A stretch of DNA of 64,000 nt, taken from the NCBI RefSeq assembly GCF_002078875.1, contig NC_034410.1:42582798-42646797 (forward strand). The letters run 5' to 3'. Numbering within the stretch: position 1 is the first letter of the stretch; each line of letters begins with the position of its first letter. The stretch is from Numida meleagris. Lineage: Eukaryota > Chordata > Aves > Galliformes > Numididae. Below, in pieces: positions 39,001-59,880 of this stretch. A program made the position numbers and the translations under genes. Under the pieces are notes generated by a model. It ran no database searches and was not told the DNA's origin. It saw nothing but the letters and a program-made list of their open reading frames with translations.

Positions 39001-42000
39001 CTGTGGCAGCTCAGAGACATACTTCAGGATGAGGTGAATTGCCCGCCAGAGCCACAGCTACTTCAGGCATCTAACTTTGGCATAGCTGAGGTTACTCACT
39101 GCTTTGGGAGGCTGTCAAAATCCATTGCTAAGATGGCTTTAAATCCTCTTTCCCCCCTTTTTATTGCTGCTTTTGAAATGGATACCCTTGCTTGAGTCAG
39201 CATCCATGACATCAACTACATCCTCTCTTTGGCAAGATCCTATTTTAAGCTTTCCATCGGAGGCCTCGGCTATTTGTGTCATTGTCAAAACTCTTCAGAA
39301 GGTCCAGTGACATTGATGGTAGGTCTCTCAGAAGCCAGAGGTTCTGCAGCAACATAAATAGGATCAGCAGCACTAAGTGCAGGTGAAAGAGAAGCCAGCT
39401 GCACATCCTTTCTGTCTCCCTTGGCAACAGCATCCTGCCAACAAAAACTGCTGCCAAGCAAAGGCTGCAAAGGAAGGGATGTGCATTTGCAAAGCTGAGG
39501 CTGGACAAGCTTTGTGTGAAAGGGAAGCTGTCAGACCAGGGAAGACTTGTGTGTTTTTAACATTATTTTTGGTTTGTTCCATGTGGTTTTGGACAAGGGA
39601 AAGCACAGGGCCCCTGTCCTTGTGAATAGTTTTCATGTGAAATTCCACATGACAGTCTCTGCAGTTTTGAGCCATATGTTTCCATCCGAGACAGCACACG
39701 GGGAAGAAGTCTGTGCTGAGTTACTGCTTACAGATGTGGCAAATCCTCCAGCAAAGGTTAAAATACGTGGCACGGCTCTCTTGTTACACCAGCTGCAGCT
39801 TCATGCTCAATCATTGTTTCAGCAGCCAGCTCTTAATAACCCCGAGTTCCAGAAACTGCTAAACAAGCTGATATTTGTAAAGAGCAATTTTTTCTGTAAT
39901 GCACTGAGTATCTTTATTTAGAGGAACCTTCAGACTAGCAGCATTAGGGATGAAAAGTGAACTGCAAATGGGAGGGAGAAAAGGAACACCAGCACAAGAG
40001 CACAGAAATGCAAAGCAGATCTGAGATTAATGTTTGTACTCCGTCATTGCACATCCTCCATGAAATGATCGTGGCTGTGAAAACACTCTGTGTGTAAATA
40101 GGGGAAAAATACTTTTGTGATATGGTAAAAGCACCTGCCCTGGCTTCCTGATAGGGACTGTGTGCTCCTAAGATCACCACTGGGGTCATACTCTGAGGAC
40201 CTGTAGCTGCTGGGGCTGCCAGACCTCAAACCCATCATCACAGTGTCACTCCTTTGTGATCCTGTATGATAACAGAGAAGGAGAAACTGGCTTTGCGCAG
40301 TAGCAAAATATTAGGAACAAATTCTGTGAGGACCCATGTAACAAATTGCTTGGGCTGTTTGGGTATGGTGGGAACTTTGAATCAAAGACTGAGGAACAGG
40401 GATTGTTGGGGGAATACCAGCAGTCGCCAACTTGTTGCACTCAGCATTTGCCCGTGCCCTCTGTGGAATTTGGCTGAACGGGGCACACTTCTGTGCTCTT
40501 TGGGCTGTGTGTTCTTCCAGACACCCAGCTGTGCCGAACAGAATAAGGGGGGCAGGATTATGGTTTTAAGAATCACAAGATTTGTGGACTTATTTGATGG
40601 GTACAAAGGAGAAACTACCCATTCATCACTGAGGAATGGAGATATAATATAATATAGAACATGCGTTTTGGTGCCAAAGAAGAAGAAGGAGGGAAGAGGA
40701 TCCCTATTTCATTCCACATATTTTCCTCTGACAGGATTATTAATACCATTAGAGATAATTGAATGAAGTGGAAAATCTGGTGGGGGGTACAGAAGCAGGA
40801 GGTGGATCTGTGAAATCCACCCAGACACAAAAAGCTCAGCGCTGCGCTGGAGGGAGGGCACTCTGCCTCCAAACAGGGAAGGAGCAGTCTCACAAGGACG
40901 TGCAGCTGGGGTGCTTGTTGCTGTTTTGTTCCCAGAGAACGAGAACTGCCAGCAGTCCTCTGGCATCTGAATAGACCCGTGTCAGACAAACTGTATCTGG
41001 ACTTGATGGGGAACCAAGCTGGAATACCAAGCAGCCCTTCGATCTGCTCGCAGAGAGAGGGACTGGCTCTGTAAGTAATCTTTGCAGTTCCAAAGGTACT
41101 CATAAAGGAGCGAGCTGTCTCGTTGCACAGCCCTGCAAGACACGCCTGCCTGGGCTGTCTCTGTCCTCATTCCTCCAAACCAGTTCCAACAATAACAGCA
41201 ACTCCTGCCTGCAGCTGCCTCGTTAGGGAGAAGATGTATTTTTCCTTTCTCTACTGAGCGATGAAGCTTCCAAATCCGTGTGATGTGAGCAGGTGAGGAT
41301 GTCTGCTGACAAGTCCAAATGATATTTTCAGGTAAGTGATTACTTTGAGCGAGCAGCTAGAGTCACGTTCTTTCTTTTTATTACCCTCCCCTCGGTAATT
41401 ATTATTGTCCTGGGTTGTCGGTGAGCCCTTCTGGGAGGATCAGCAGCTCGGATGTCTGTATGTTTTTAGATAAATAGCAGATCAAAAGCATTTCTAAAGC
41501 ACTGATAACCATAGTGTCTGTGAGTCGTTAGTGCAGAAGGGAAATGAATGGGGAGATGCCTGCTCTGTAACTGCATAAGACTGTAGTGTTTGTATCACTC
41601 ATTGTGGAGATCCCTGGAGGACCAAAAATGAATTTTATTTGCGGAGTTTTCTGATGGAAATGCACCTTAGGAACAATAATGGTGTTCAGCAGTGTTTTTG
41701 TGTTGTTAAAGGACCAAGACATACTTGCTGCATGAAAACCATAGCTACCATTAATGTTGTTTCACAGGGAATGTCAGTGAGCACTGCTTAATTTGTGTTT
41801 ATTCATGTGATTTCCAGAGCTTCTGCTGATGCTGCGCTGCGTTACTGCAAATAGAGCTGTTAATCCATGTGTCTCATTCTGTACGTTTTATCAAATACTT
41901 TGGGTACTGAAGTTGGGCTTGATCGCACTGTCTCATACTTACAAGGGAAAGCAGACAATAACTTGTAAGTTAATACCTGGGAGTGCTGGCATGACAGCCG

Positions 42001-45000
42001 CTGATAGGCAGAGAAGAGAAATTTTCTATGCAGAGTAACCTACTTTTCTTCCCCCGGTTCCTCCACCAGTCATAGGGATGACATTTGCTTAACTCTTTGT
42101 TTGTACAAAGGCTGCTTCACTGTGTGTGAAAATCACATTGCTTTGAGAAACCACAAAGAAAACGACCATAACAAAAATAATCATATGCACTTGCTATACA
42201 GTTTCCACCTATTAAAGACCCATTTTGCTGCCTATAATGTTTTGGGTTTGCAGAGAGCCACGTGATATGTTAATTGTGTTGGGAAGAAAGCTTTCTGTGC
42301 AACAATAACATTGCTGGTGCTCTGAGCAGGCTTTGCACGACCCTTACCATCACTCAGTAAGGCAAGATGGTCAGAAGCATGGGGAGCCTCACGCTGCCCA
42401 TGTGCTTCCTGGCACTGGGCCTGTGGATAATGGGTCCTTTGTAAAGCAGCTCCCTGTGCCTCCTATGCCCACAGCGGTCTGAAATAATGACTCCAGCAGT
42501 ATGCATCTGCACAGAAAACCCTTCGTGACTTCCTAGAGGAAAAACGTTTGCCAGGTGCTGCTTGGGGTGTCTCTATCTGTCTTGCTGTGAGGCCTGAGGT
42601 AGAAGAGGCCAGAAGGGGTCAAACGCCAGACTGAGCTCTTTGTGCATATTCATTGGCTGTAGAAAATGCGAATGTACAGCTCAAAAGTTTCCACTGTGTC
42701 TTCGGCAATTAGAGCTTGGTCCAAAGCTTGCTAAAGCCATTGGGAACCTTTCCATGGGGCTTAGATCGTGAGTTATGTAAGTTAGTGTTGTTTAGCGGTG
42801 GTGCCCCAGGGAGGCTGAATGCGAGAGCTGACCCAGCAACTGCACACACAACTGCCATCCCATGCAGAACGGTGCCATACAGCGTGCCCACAGAGCACCC
42901 AGTGCAGCACTGGGAGGTAGTATCTCCTACCTGAAACCAAGACCCCATCCTGGCAGGGACTGCTGGGGTGCTGAGATAAAATGGTGAAAGAACTTGAACT
43001 GCTGGGGCCAGAGTTGCTTCATTTTTCCAATTCAGAGAGACCCGGCTCTGGCTCCTGTCTCAAAAGAATAGTGAGGAAGTTCCAAATGATTCTCAAAGGT
43101 GAGACTTTGGGTAGAGATGCCCTTCTGACTTCATCACCTAGGAAAGCAGAATGTTCCTGATGTTCAGACTCCCTGATATTGTTGAGGACGTCAACTCCAG
43201 TCTTTTTAAAAACTGCTGTTATGGGAGTTCCTTCATTTTTCTGATGTGCAAAACCGTACACACCATTTCTGGACTCATCCCATGAGCATACAGTGGGAAG
43301 AAGCACTGCAGGAAGGTCCTGCTGAGACTGGAACCATTTCACCACATTGTCATTAAGGGTTTTTATGGCTAAACATACACTGGTCCTCTCTCTGTACACT
43401 CTACTGTCACTCTGCTGTGCTTCATCCTTGAGTCAATTCATTTTGTACTTAACATTCAATTCTTGGTACAGTATGCAAGAACATGGGATGGCACAGTTCA
43501 GACTGCTGAGACATTAGGCCATTGAACCTTCTCATTAGGGTTGAATGGTTTTAATGCAGTCATAAATTTGGACTCCAAAAGTGGGAATTTGACACGCAGC
43601 ATTTAAAAGTCAAACCAGTATGACCCCTTCTGAGCATGAGCTCCTATAATGTAGAAATGGCCCTTTATGAAAAAAAAACTAATGGTGTGAATTGACCTTT
43701 GAAAATATAATTATTCACTATTTTTTGCTATAATGTACTTATATCAGTCTGTATTGTCACAATGGCAGCATATAGAAAGTACTGCCAGCTCTTACCCCAA
43801 AGAGCTTACGTCCTAAACTAAGGTCAATCCGAGGAGTCTCTGGCAGCCAGGACTGAAGGACTTTGGCTAAGGCTGCAGAACTGGGTTTTGATCTGACCAA
43901 GTCCATCTGCCCATGTACCGTATCATCTGGGATGTCATCACTTGGGCCATGACAACTTTATAGCAACCAATAGGTTTCATTTCAGGGGTAATCTGCTTGT
44001 GGCTAAGCTGGTGGCCTGTTCCTCGGTGCAGGGGCATTTGAGAAGGAGAGTGAGGTTGGGAATGGAGGGTTAAGCCCATTTCTGTGATGAATGCCTCCTG
44101 CACCTTGGTAGAGAAATAAAGTATATGATTTTGCCAGGCCCAGGCCAGAGTTGCCAGATGGTGCAGTCTGATATCAGGGACCATAATAATAGTCCCACTT
44201 TGTATGTTACTGAGTACCCTCAAGTGATAGAAAAGTGAGAGCTCTGGGCACCCAGGCAATTGCAAATCCAAACAGCCTATGTGCAGGAGTCCCCGCACGG
44301 ATGGTGCTGAACATACGGATTCCAACTTCACTTTTGCTTTCCAATTGGCTGTTGATCAATTTGAAAACCAATTAATTCTACTTAAAAGGGCCAGCAAAGC
44401 CCACTGTGAAGTCATTATTACCAGCTGGTTTTCCCTAAATGTACAGCACCAGCTATTTTTACAATGATCTACCAAGCCAAGTATGTTTTAAGTAGTTCTG
44501 GACACACATTAGCTCTGGTCGTCTCTGAGAGAGTTACTTCTGCCTGCTAATCCAGGAAAAAAAATGTCCTATGGAGCTGCAGCTGATGGGGCCATGGTGG
44601 TCCTGCAGGGACTGTTAAAGGGAGGCCAGCAGACAAGCAAAAACTGACTGTCACAGCTTGAGAAAGCCGAATATTATCAGTGTTATTTTTTATTGTCAAA
44701 TAAGTGGCTTATGACAGAGTAGTATTTCCTTTGAATAGCTATTAACATTTTACAAGTAATATAAAGGTACTAGCTAAGTGTATCTGGCTTCCCGGGCCTG
44801 CTACCACAACAGGCTGCCCCAGAGAGATTATAAATACTTCCAGGAGCAAGCTTCTGATTTATCAGCATTTCAAGTGGTAGGGATGGATATTAGGCCTTTA
44901 GCCAAAGATTAGGGTTGCTGACCTCAGGGCATAGCATGCAGAAAAGGTGACAACTTCCTTATTACTTAAGGAATATCCTGCATTTAAAAAAAAAAAAAAA

Positions 45001-47265
45001 AGGCATTAATCCAATAAGGTTTTTCTCGATGTGAGATGTGAAAGTAGTTGCACAAAGACCACTCCAATCATTGCAATCTTGTGTGTCCTGAGATCTGCCA
45101 GTGCCCTTTGTCATGCGTGCCCAGAACAGCAGGCCTAAAGTTTCCTGAAACATTATCTCCACACACCAACCAAATCCAAAATAATTTTTCATCCTTTCCT
45201 CTTTGTATTTGTTCTGTAGCAGCTACTTGTCTTGGCATGCAATATGAGCCATATGGACACTGGAATATCTGCTTTGACCTTGACCTCAGAGTAAGTGCTG
45301 CCAAAAATGCGAAGATGATTCCTGCCTTTCATTTCCAAGAGTGATGCTCCACGAATACACTGTGATCTGATCTTCTGGTTGCACTTTAGTGGATAGAACA
45401 CATTTTTCTCTTTGACTAGGTGTTCTGCTAAGAGCATATTGTCTGTGTCAGGCTAGGAATCTTGAAGCAGTATCCCCGAGGATCACTTACTCGACAGGCA
45501 TTTATTTCAGAAATAAAAAAAATATGAGCTAATTTTAGCATCAGGTATTGGAAAGTGCACTGCTTTTAAGTGGCTCTCACTGCATTATTGAGTCAGTGTT
45601 CAGTGCGTTTAGAAGTGTTCAGATCTTCAGAATGCCCTGCAAACGAGCGGGAGGCATCTGGGGCAAGATGAGGTGAATTTTGGTGGTTGCAGAGCTCTGT
45701 GCTGTTCTGCTTCAGAAATGATGGTTGGCGATCAAAGCACAGCTCTTAGCTCCTTCGGTGAGTTTCTGCTACGTGTATTGAGTTGGAATAAACACATTTC
45801 ATGGCATTTACCTCTGGCTAACATGCAACACAGTCTTCGGACCCAGTGGGCACCTAATCAAAGAGGTAGTCCCATTCCAGTTTCCAGTTCTCTGCTGGTG
45901 CCCACTGCAGACATTCCCTTGTAGGGTAGAAGTAAATGGCATAACAACACTGACAGAGAGAGCTGGCAAACCTGGAGGGCGGAATGTGCAGGAAGGCACT
46001 GCACAGTCTTGGCTGGAAGGTCATTACTCTGTTTAGGGTCCTGCAGTTTTGATGAACTTATCTCCTTGTTTTTTTAAGACAGTGACGACGTCTTTCCCCT
46101 TGAGATCCTGGGCTGAAATTCACACTAGCAGTGTGCTAGTGGTGCCATCTGATGATGCTCAGTGGGCCATGCAAAACAGACTCATCCCAAGTGCTTCCTA
46201 GTGGGCAGAGGTCCACAGTACACTTGGCAGCTTCAACATATGGAAATGGTGACATGTGATTGATGCTGTCCCTGCAGGTCATGCTAACTCAGGGCATAGT
46301 AGCCCTGAGTCCTGGAGAGGCTTATGCTATTGCAGCTGCCCGTGTCCATTAACTGAACTCTGAGTAAATGTAAGAATTGATGTTCCCAGTGGAGTGAATC
46401 TGGCATCTCATGAAACAATGTGCCCTACAGAGGGAGGCGGGAGGTAAATCTCACAGAATCAAATCCCACAGCACTTATAAGTGCAGAACAGGACCCAAAC
46501 AAAAATTTGTATATGAGTGTGTGAAAAGGGGCAGTTGTGTTAGGTGGAGTTAGATCCTCAGTAGTCACATGGCTTTTTAAAGTGTCTGTGATAGTTACAT
46601 TTTCTTGATTGGTTTTAACGTTTGTGGATTTTCCACATCTCATACTCTGAATGAGAGATGAGATTTCCCAAGTTTGTAAGTAAAGGACGCATCATAAGCT
46701 AGGAAGTCCCCTTATCGAACGTCCCTTCTTGACCTGATTTTCAGCAAGGGCTAAGCAGCTGCTCTCTCAAAAACAGATTGCTTAATGGCATCCAAGGCTG
46801 CAGGCAGCCAAATTTACAATTTTGCAGCCAAAATAATGAGCAGACTAAAGTTCCCCATCATGATATGGCCATTTATCTGGAGGCCAAAACAAAAATGAAA
46901 ATATCTTTTGTTTCTACCACTGAAGAGCAGGATGCTTTGTAGCTTCTGCATGGGATTCACCTACTGCTATGTATGATGCTTTAAAATGCCCACATGGCAA
47001 GCTCCTTTCTCCCTTAACCACAGAGATTCTGTGCAGCCTTCACCTTCCCACCTCACTAGTCCCAAACAGCCACTGCAGATCCTATTTCTCTTCCAGTGCC
47101 TGGAGGCACTAACTCCTCTTTGGAAAAGCACATGGAGCACATGGAAGGTAGGCTTTCCTGCTAGGCTGGCTCTCGGCTGGGAGGAAGAAAGCACAAGCAC
47201 ACAGCCATGCGTCCTCTATCTTCTTGTCCCTCCCCGTGTCTCACCCGTTCTCTTTCTTCCTCCAG
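36034..47265. other. Non-coding, presumed last TMEM108 intron before the main coding exon
   Basis: About 11.2 kb without a recognised coding exon. The interval 41000-41340 stands out: it has several CpGs and two good donor-like sites, AG|GTGAGG (GT at 41293) and CAG|GTAAGT (GT at 41332), so a non-coding or alternative first exon is possible. A 16-nt A run lies at 44986-45001. The last part (46986-47265) is open in the frame of the next exon but is separated from it by a clear splice acceptor, so it is not treated as coding. Confidence 0.55.
44986..45001 (+). repeat. Poly(A) run, 16 nt
   Basis: Sixteen consecutive A residues following 'ctgcattt'. No retrogene or SINE body was recognised upstream, so it is annotated only as a homopolymer. 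Confidence 0.9.
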
Positions 47266-48378
47266 GTGTTCTACTGATCTTGGCACTGACGGAAGAGCTG
47301 GTGTTTTCTGTTCAGGTACTGTCTCCTGCTGTATCCTCCTCTCAGGGCCTCCTGATGGACACTACCACTGTCACAGCCATGGGAACGACACCTCGCCACA
47401 AGGACCATCACATGGCAGAGCCTGTCCCCACCTCTGCTCGCGCCGCCCCCCATCCTGTCAGCCTGGCGGGGAGCAATGCTTCCACTGCTCAAACGCAGGC
47501 GAGCAGCCCTCACGCTGGCGAAAAGGAAACGTATCATTTGTATAACCAGAGTGCTTTGTACTCGGGACAGACTCGCCCCAAGGGGAAAATATTCCAGATT
47601 TTCAAAGGCAACTTCACAGAGTCTTCAGAGCCTTACCTAAAGACGACCCTGCACTCTCCCTTCCCTACCCTGAGGAGCCCTTTCACAGACCATCCCTTTC
47701 AGTCCCAGACTGCAACCTCCAGCGACCCCAATGGCACGGGGCTGGCCAGAACTACACCCTCAGACCCTTCTCCCCACCCCAACACCTCGGGAAGCCTTAG
47801 GGAAGCAGAGCAAGGGAATGGGGCTGAGCGAGTTGTGCAGAAAGGAGATTTTGCCACCACAACTGCTGGACCATCAACTGATCCCGAAGCAGTGTCGGTG
47901 CCTTTTAAACCCACCCACTATGGTGTATGGGATATGCTGAGCAAAAACAACTCTTGGGTAACCTTGAATCTCAGTACAAATGTCCCCTTGTTTGCTGGCC
48001 CTGGAACTGCACCAGCAGCAGCAGGTCACTCAGTCCAGCCCAGCTTTGATGTCAGCATCTCCTCCCCAGCAGTGGGGGACCTCGAGGGCACTTCTCCAAC
48101 ACAGCAGGGCCTGGTGACGGACACGACCTCACTGGGCAGCGCTCTCTCCACCATGCCTGCCACGGGGTTGTCCAGCTCCATGTCCACTGCTGGTTCCACC
48201 GCGACCGGAAACTTCCTCAACAGGCTGGTTCCTGCCGGGACCTGGAAACCTGGGGTGCAAGGAAATATCTCCCATGTCACCGAGGGAGACAAGCCCCAGC
48301 ACAGGGCTACCATCTGTCTCAGCAAGATGGACATTGTCTGGATCATTCTGGCCATCAGCGTACCAATATCCTCATGTT
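47266..48378 (+). CDS. TMEM108: TMEM108 (retrolinkin), main coding exon (internal, partial CDS)
   Basis: Retrolinkin is a single-pass membrane protein of neuronal vesicles and endosomes. It is reported to link cargo to BPAG1n4 and to act with endophilin A1 in TrkB signalling and spine development. The exon follows a pyrimidine-rich acceptor (ctttcttcctccag|gt) and ends at the donor t|gtaagt. It enters with two bases of a split codon and leaves with one. Numbering from the first full codon, residues 1-16 (VLLILALTEELVFSVQ) are the end of the signal-peptide region. Residues 107-117 are KIFQIFKGNFT, a motif shared with the human protein. About residues 120-309 are a Ser/Thr/Pro-rich stalk. Residues 310-353 are the conserved juxtamembrane segment (STATGNFLNRLVPAGTWKPG onward), and the transmembrane helix starts near 356. 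Eight N-glycosylation sequons are visible. The start codon is in an upstream exon not found here, so the open frame running back to 46986 is intron. At 371 codons the exon is roughly 100 shorter than I would expect from human. Confidence 0.97.
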
Positions 48379-57301
<8,923 letters not shown>

Positions 57302-57525
57302 CCCCACGGCCGCCCTCCTGTTGCAGTTTCATCTCTACTGTCTCCAAATTATAAATATATATATATATTATAAATATAACCTTTGTGTAACCCTGAATTA
57401 CAAGAAATGTTTTCAGCTTTTCTTTTTTTTCCCTCAGAATTGTCGACCCCTTTTTTATAAGTGTGGTAAAACTTTACAGAACAAACTGTGGCTTTATAAA
57501 ATAAAGGTATTTCTAAGCAAAACAC
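57302..57525 (+). other. TMEM108: TMEM108 3' UTR (end approximate)
   Basis: Runs from the stop codon past a single AATAAA at 57500-57505; the cleavage point about 20 nt later is inferred. It contains an AT-rich near-palindrome (ttataaatatatatat region, 57349-57378) and a T-rich run at about 57418-57433. At roughly 220 nt it is short, and a longer form using a downstream signal cannot be excluded. Confidence 0.7.
57500..57505 (+). promoter_or_regulatory. TMEM108: Polyadenylation signal AATAAA (TMEM108)
   Basis: Canonical hexamer about 200 nt after the TMEM108 stop codon, on the same strand, followed by a T-rich stretch near 57540-57560 that could act as the downstream element. Confidence 0.75.
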
Positions 57526-59880
57526 CTGTCAGATTGACTGCTTTCTTCCCTGTCCTTTACAACCTATTGCTAAATCTACTTGGCCTGAGAACACTGGGTA
57601 GGGCCGGTTCTGATGCAGGCAGTGTGTTTGCTACAGTATCCTGCAGTGGCTTCGGAGCGATCTGAAGTTACTTGATATTTCTCAGCCTAGTTGTGTGCTT
57701 CTGCTCGGTGACCATCCCATCCCTGCACTGTATTGCTGTCTGGCTTAGGTCACTCCTTTAGATTGCCAGGCTGAGATATAGGCTGAGCAGGACCAGTCTG
57801 GTCACCAGTAGCGGTCCATGTAGCTCACATGCCTGTCATGCATCCTTGTGCATGGCTCCAGTTCTGCCTGTGCATCCAGTGGGATGAGTTGGAATCTAAG
57901 CCCCACTGGGGTCTGCAAACTCAGCATGGAGAGAGCAGGAAAGCTGGGACAGAACGGGGTGATGAATGAACCTAACACACCCATGGGGTCTAGGAGATGG
58001 GCAACCCACCTTGATAATAACATTGCCCTGTGACTTTTTTACGTTATCTCTCTCAGATAGAAAGACTTGAGCTCTAGTTTTAGCTTTGAAAGTGTTTTAC
58101 AAGAGCAAAGACCAGAATGGCCTTTTTTCCTGCATAAATGCCCTAACAATTACACTTCGGACATGCGGCTGCTCTTTTCCCACCCAATGAGTCCTGAATT
58201 ACTTCCCACAGAGCAAACAGCCTCCAAAGAAGGCAAGTAGAGTGTCCCCTTCATAGGAGCAGAAATCTCCGCAGTGTTTTGGAGCAAATTGGCATTTCAG
58301 TCCTACCCAGTTAAGCACTAGATTGCAAGCTGTAATAGTAGTGTGGGAATAGGAAAGGCGAATGAACCTTAAATGATGGGTTAGAAATGGGCTGTTACAA
58401 GCAGAGGGTAACATGGAGCATGGAATGACTTTGCTAAATCGATGTTCTCTCTTCGAGTAAACCTGTACTGTTACCACGGGACCAATTTTCAGTTCTGCTC
58501 TGCAGATTGCCTTTCTCACTTTGCTCAGCAAGTGGAGTGGCCTCTATCCTTTGAGGCCTCAGTCTTCTTCTTTCCACCTCTGGCCATCAGTCCTCGTAGG
58601 TTATTTTCTTTCTTCACTCCTGACTTCATTGAGAGTGGCTATGAGGCAGCAGAGAGCATACCCCATGCTCTGGCTGGCTGCTTTGCACCACCGGCTGCAC
58701 AAAGTTATCAGTACAAAGGTACCTCGGGCAAGGCAAGGTCAGAGCAGCATTGCCAACCACATGCCTTGCTCAAGTGAGCCACATCTGGTAACAGAAAAGG
58801 GAATTCTAGCCGTGACACATCTAGTCCAGCTGTACTGCCTGCCAGCAGGGTCCCAGTGTCTGTGGATCCCTGGAGCAAGCTGAAAGATTTACTACGTGAT
58901 GGCTGGAATTGCACCAAGATGCAGCTCCCCCAGGGGCTGGGGGCCATAAAGGCATCTTTGCTCCTCCTTTCTCCCTGTCCCACACATGCATTTCTTCTGT
59001 GCTGAAGCACAGATGTGAATGTGGGCCCCAGGCTTCCTAAGATGATGCAACTGAAACGTTAGAGATACTGGATTTTTCCACTTGGAATCACAGAGTGATG
59101 TACTGCTTCCCTCGGAGGTAGCTGTGATCCTCCTGATGGAATACCAAACGGCCTCCTGCAAACAGCTGGCAGGTGATGGAGCAAAAGCTTCCTGAGCATC
59201 TTGCCAAGAGTGAAAGCAATCAGATGAGGCTCTTAATCTCCAGCTGCTGTGGTTTTTGACAGGGGAGTGTAAAGGGAGAACAAGGTCGCAAAGAAACAAA
59301 TCAAGTTGCTTACAAAAATAGTATTTACATTTGTTTTCTGCACACGGCATTGCTTTTGTGAGGCAGATTTCTTTTGCCCTTGACACTGAGCAAATACGCT
59401 GGAATATACAAACTCACTGGAGGATTCCTCTCCTCTAGCCAGCTCAGTTTGCTTGGAAATCTCAGTCCAGAACATCCAGTAACTACCCAAAACCACATGC
59501 CATGAGATGCTGTGGCCTCCCCAGGCTTCACACAAATGAGCAACGCCAACCTGACCACCAGCAATCTCACCATGCTTGGACTTAAAGTTAAGCAGAATGA
59601 GAAGGGAGCGTGTCCCTGCTCTGAGACTGCTGAGCCAGGGCTGCATGCCCTGAGGAGGCCGAAACACCTAGAAATCCAGAAGCTGTCCATGGAATGAGGA
59701 GGGATTCAAGGCCCTTCAGCAGAAAAACATCAGCTGGGCTAGGCCATGGCTCCGCAGGCACCTCAGAGGTTGGTTTTAGTTAACTTTAAGTAATGCCTTG
59801 CTGCAGGAGGGCCTCTCTGGAGTAAGCAAGCAGCTAGTGTGTTTGTAATTCATGTATGGATGTATTAGAGCAGGAGATCA
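57526..59880. other. Intergenic region between TMEM108 and BFSP2
   Basis: About 2.35 kb of unique sequence with no exon, RNA gene or interspersed repeat that I recognise. Several open frames of 100-164 codons lie mostly on the minus strand near 58200-59690. They overlap one another in different frames and show no signal peptide, domain or splice framing, so I treat them as chance. Confidence 0.6.

Noticed and set aside
40615..41103. Minus-strand frame of 162 codons
   Set aside because: It overlaps several other frames on both strands, has no recognisable domain, and lacks splice-consistent boundaries.
43762..43797. Short ATG frame containing YCQLL, resembling the N-terminus of TMEM108
   Set aside because: The rest of the peptide (MAAYRK before it, P after it) does not match, and there is no GT donor in the required phase. 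The stretch also looks like an old interspersed repeat.
46986..47265. Open frame upstream of and continuous with the TMEM108 main exon, starting at an ATG at 46986
   Set aside because: A strong acceptor (ctttcttcctccag) sits at 47265, and the sequence after it matches the human exon start with the right split-codon phase. The upstream peptide has no similarity to TMEM108, so it is intron.
59233..59667. Minus-strand overlapping frames of 121-164 codons between TMEM108 and BFSP2
   Set aside because: Three overlapping frames are open in the same interval, which indicates chance absence of stops. None has a domain or conserved motif that I can name.
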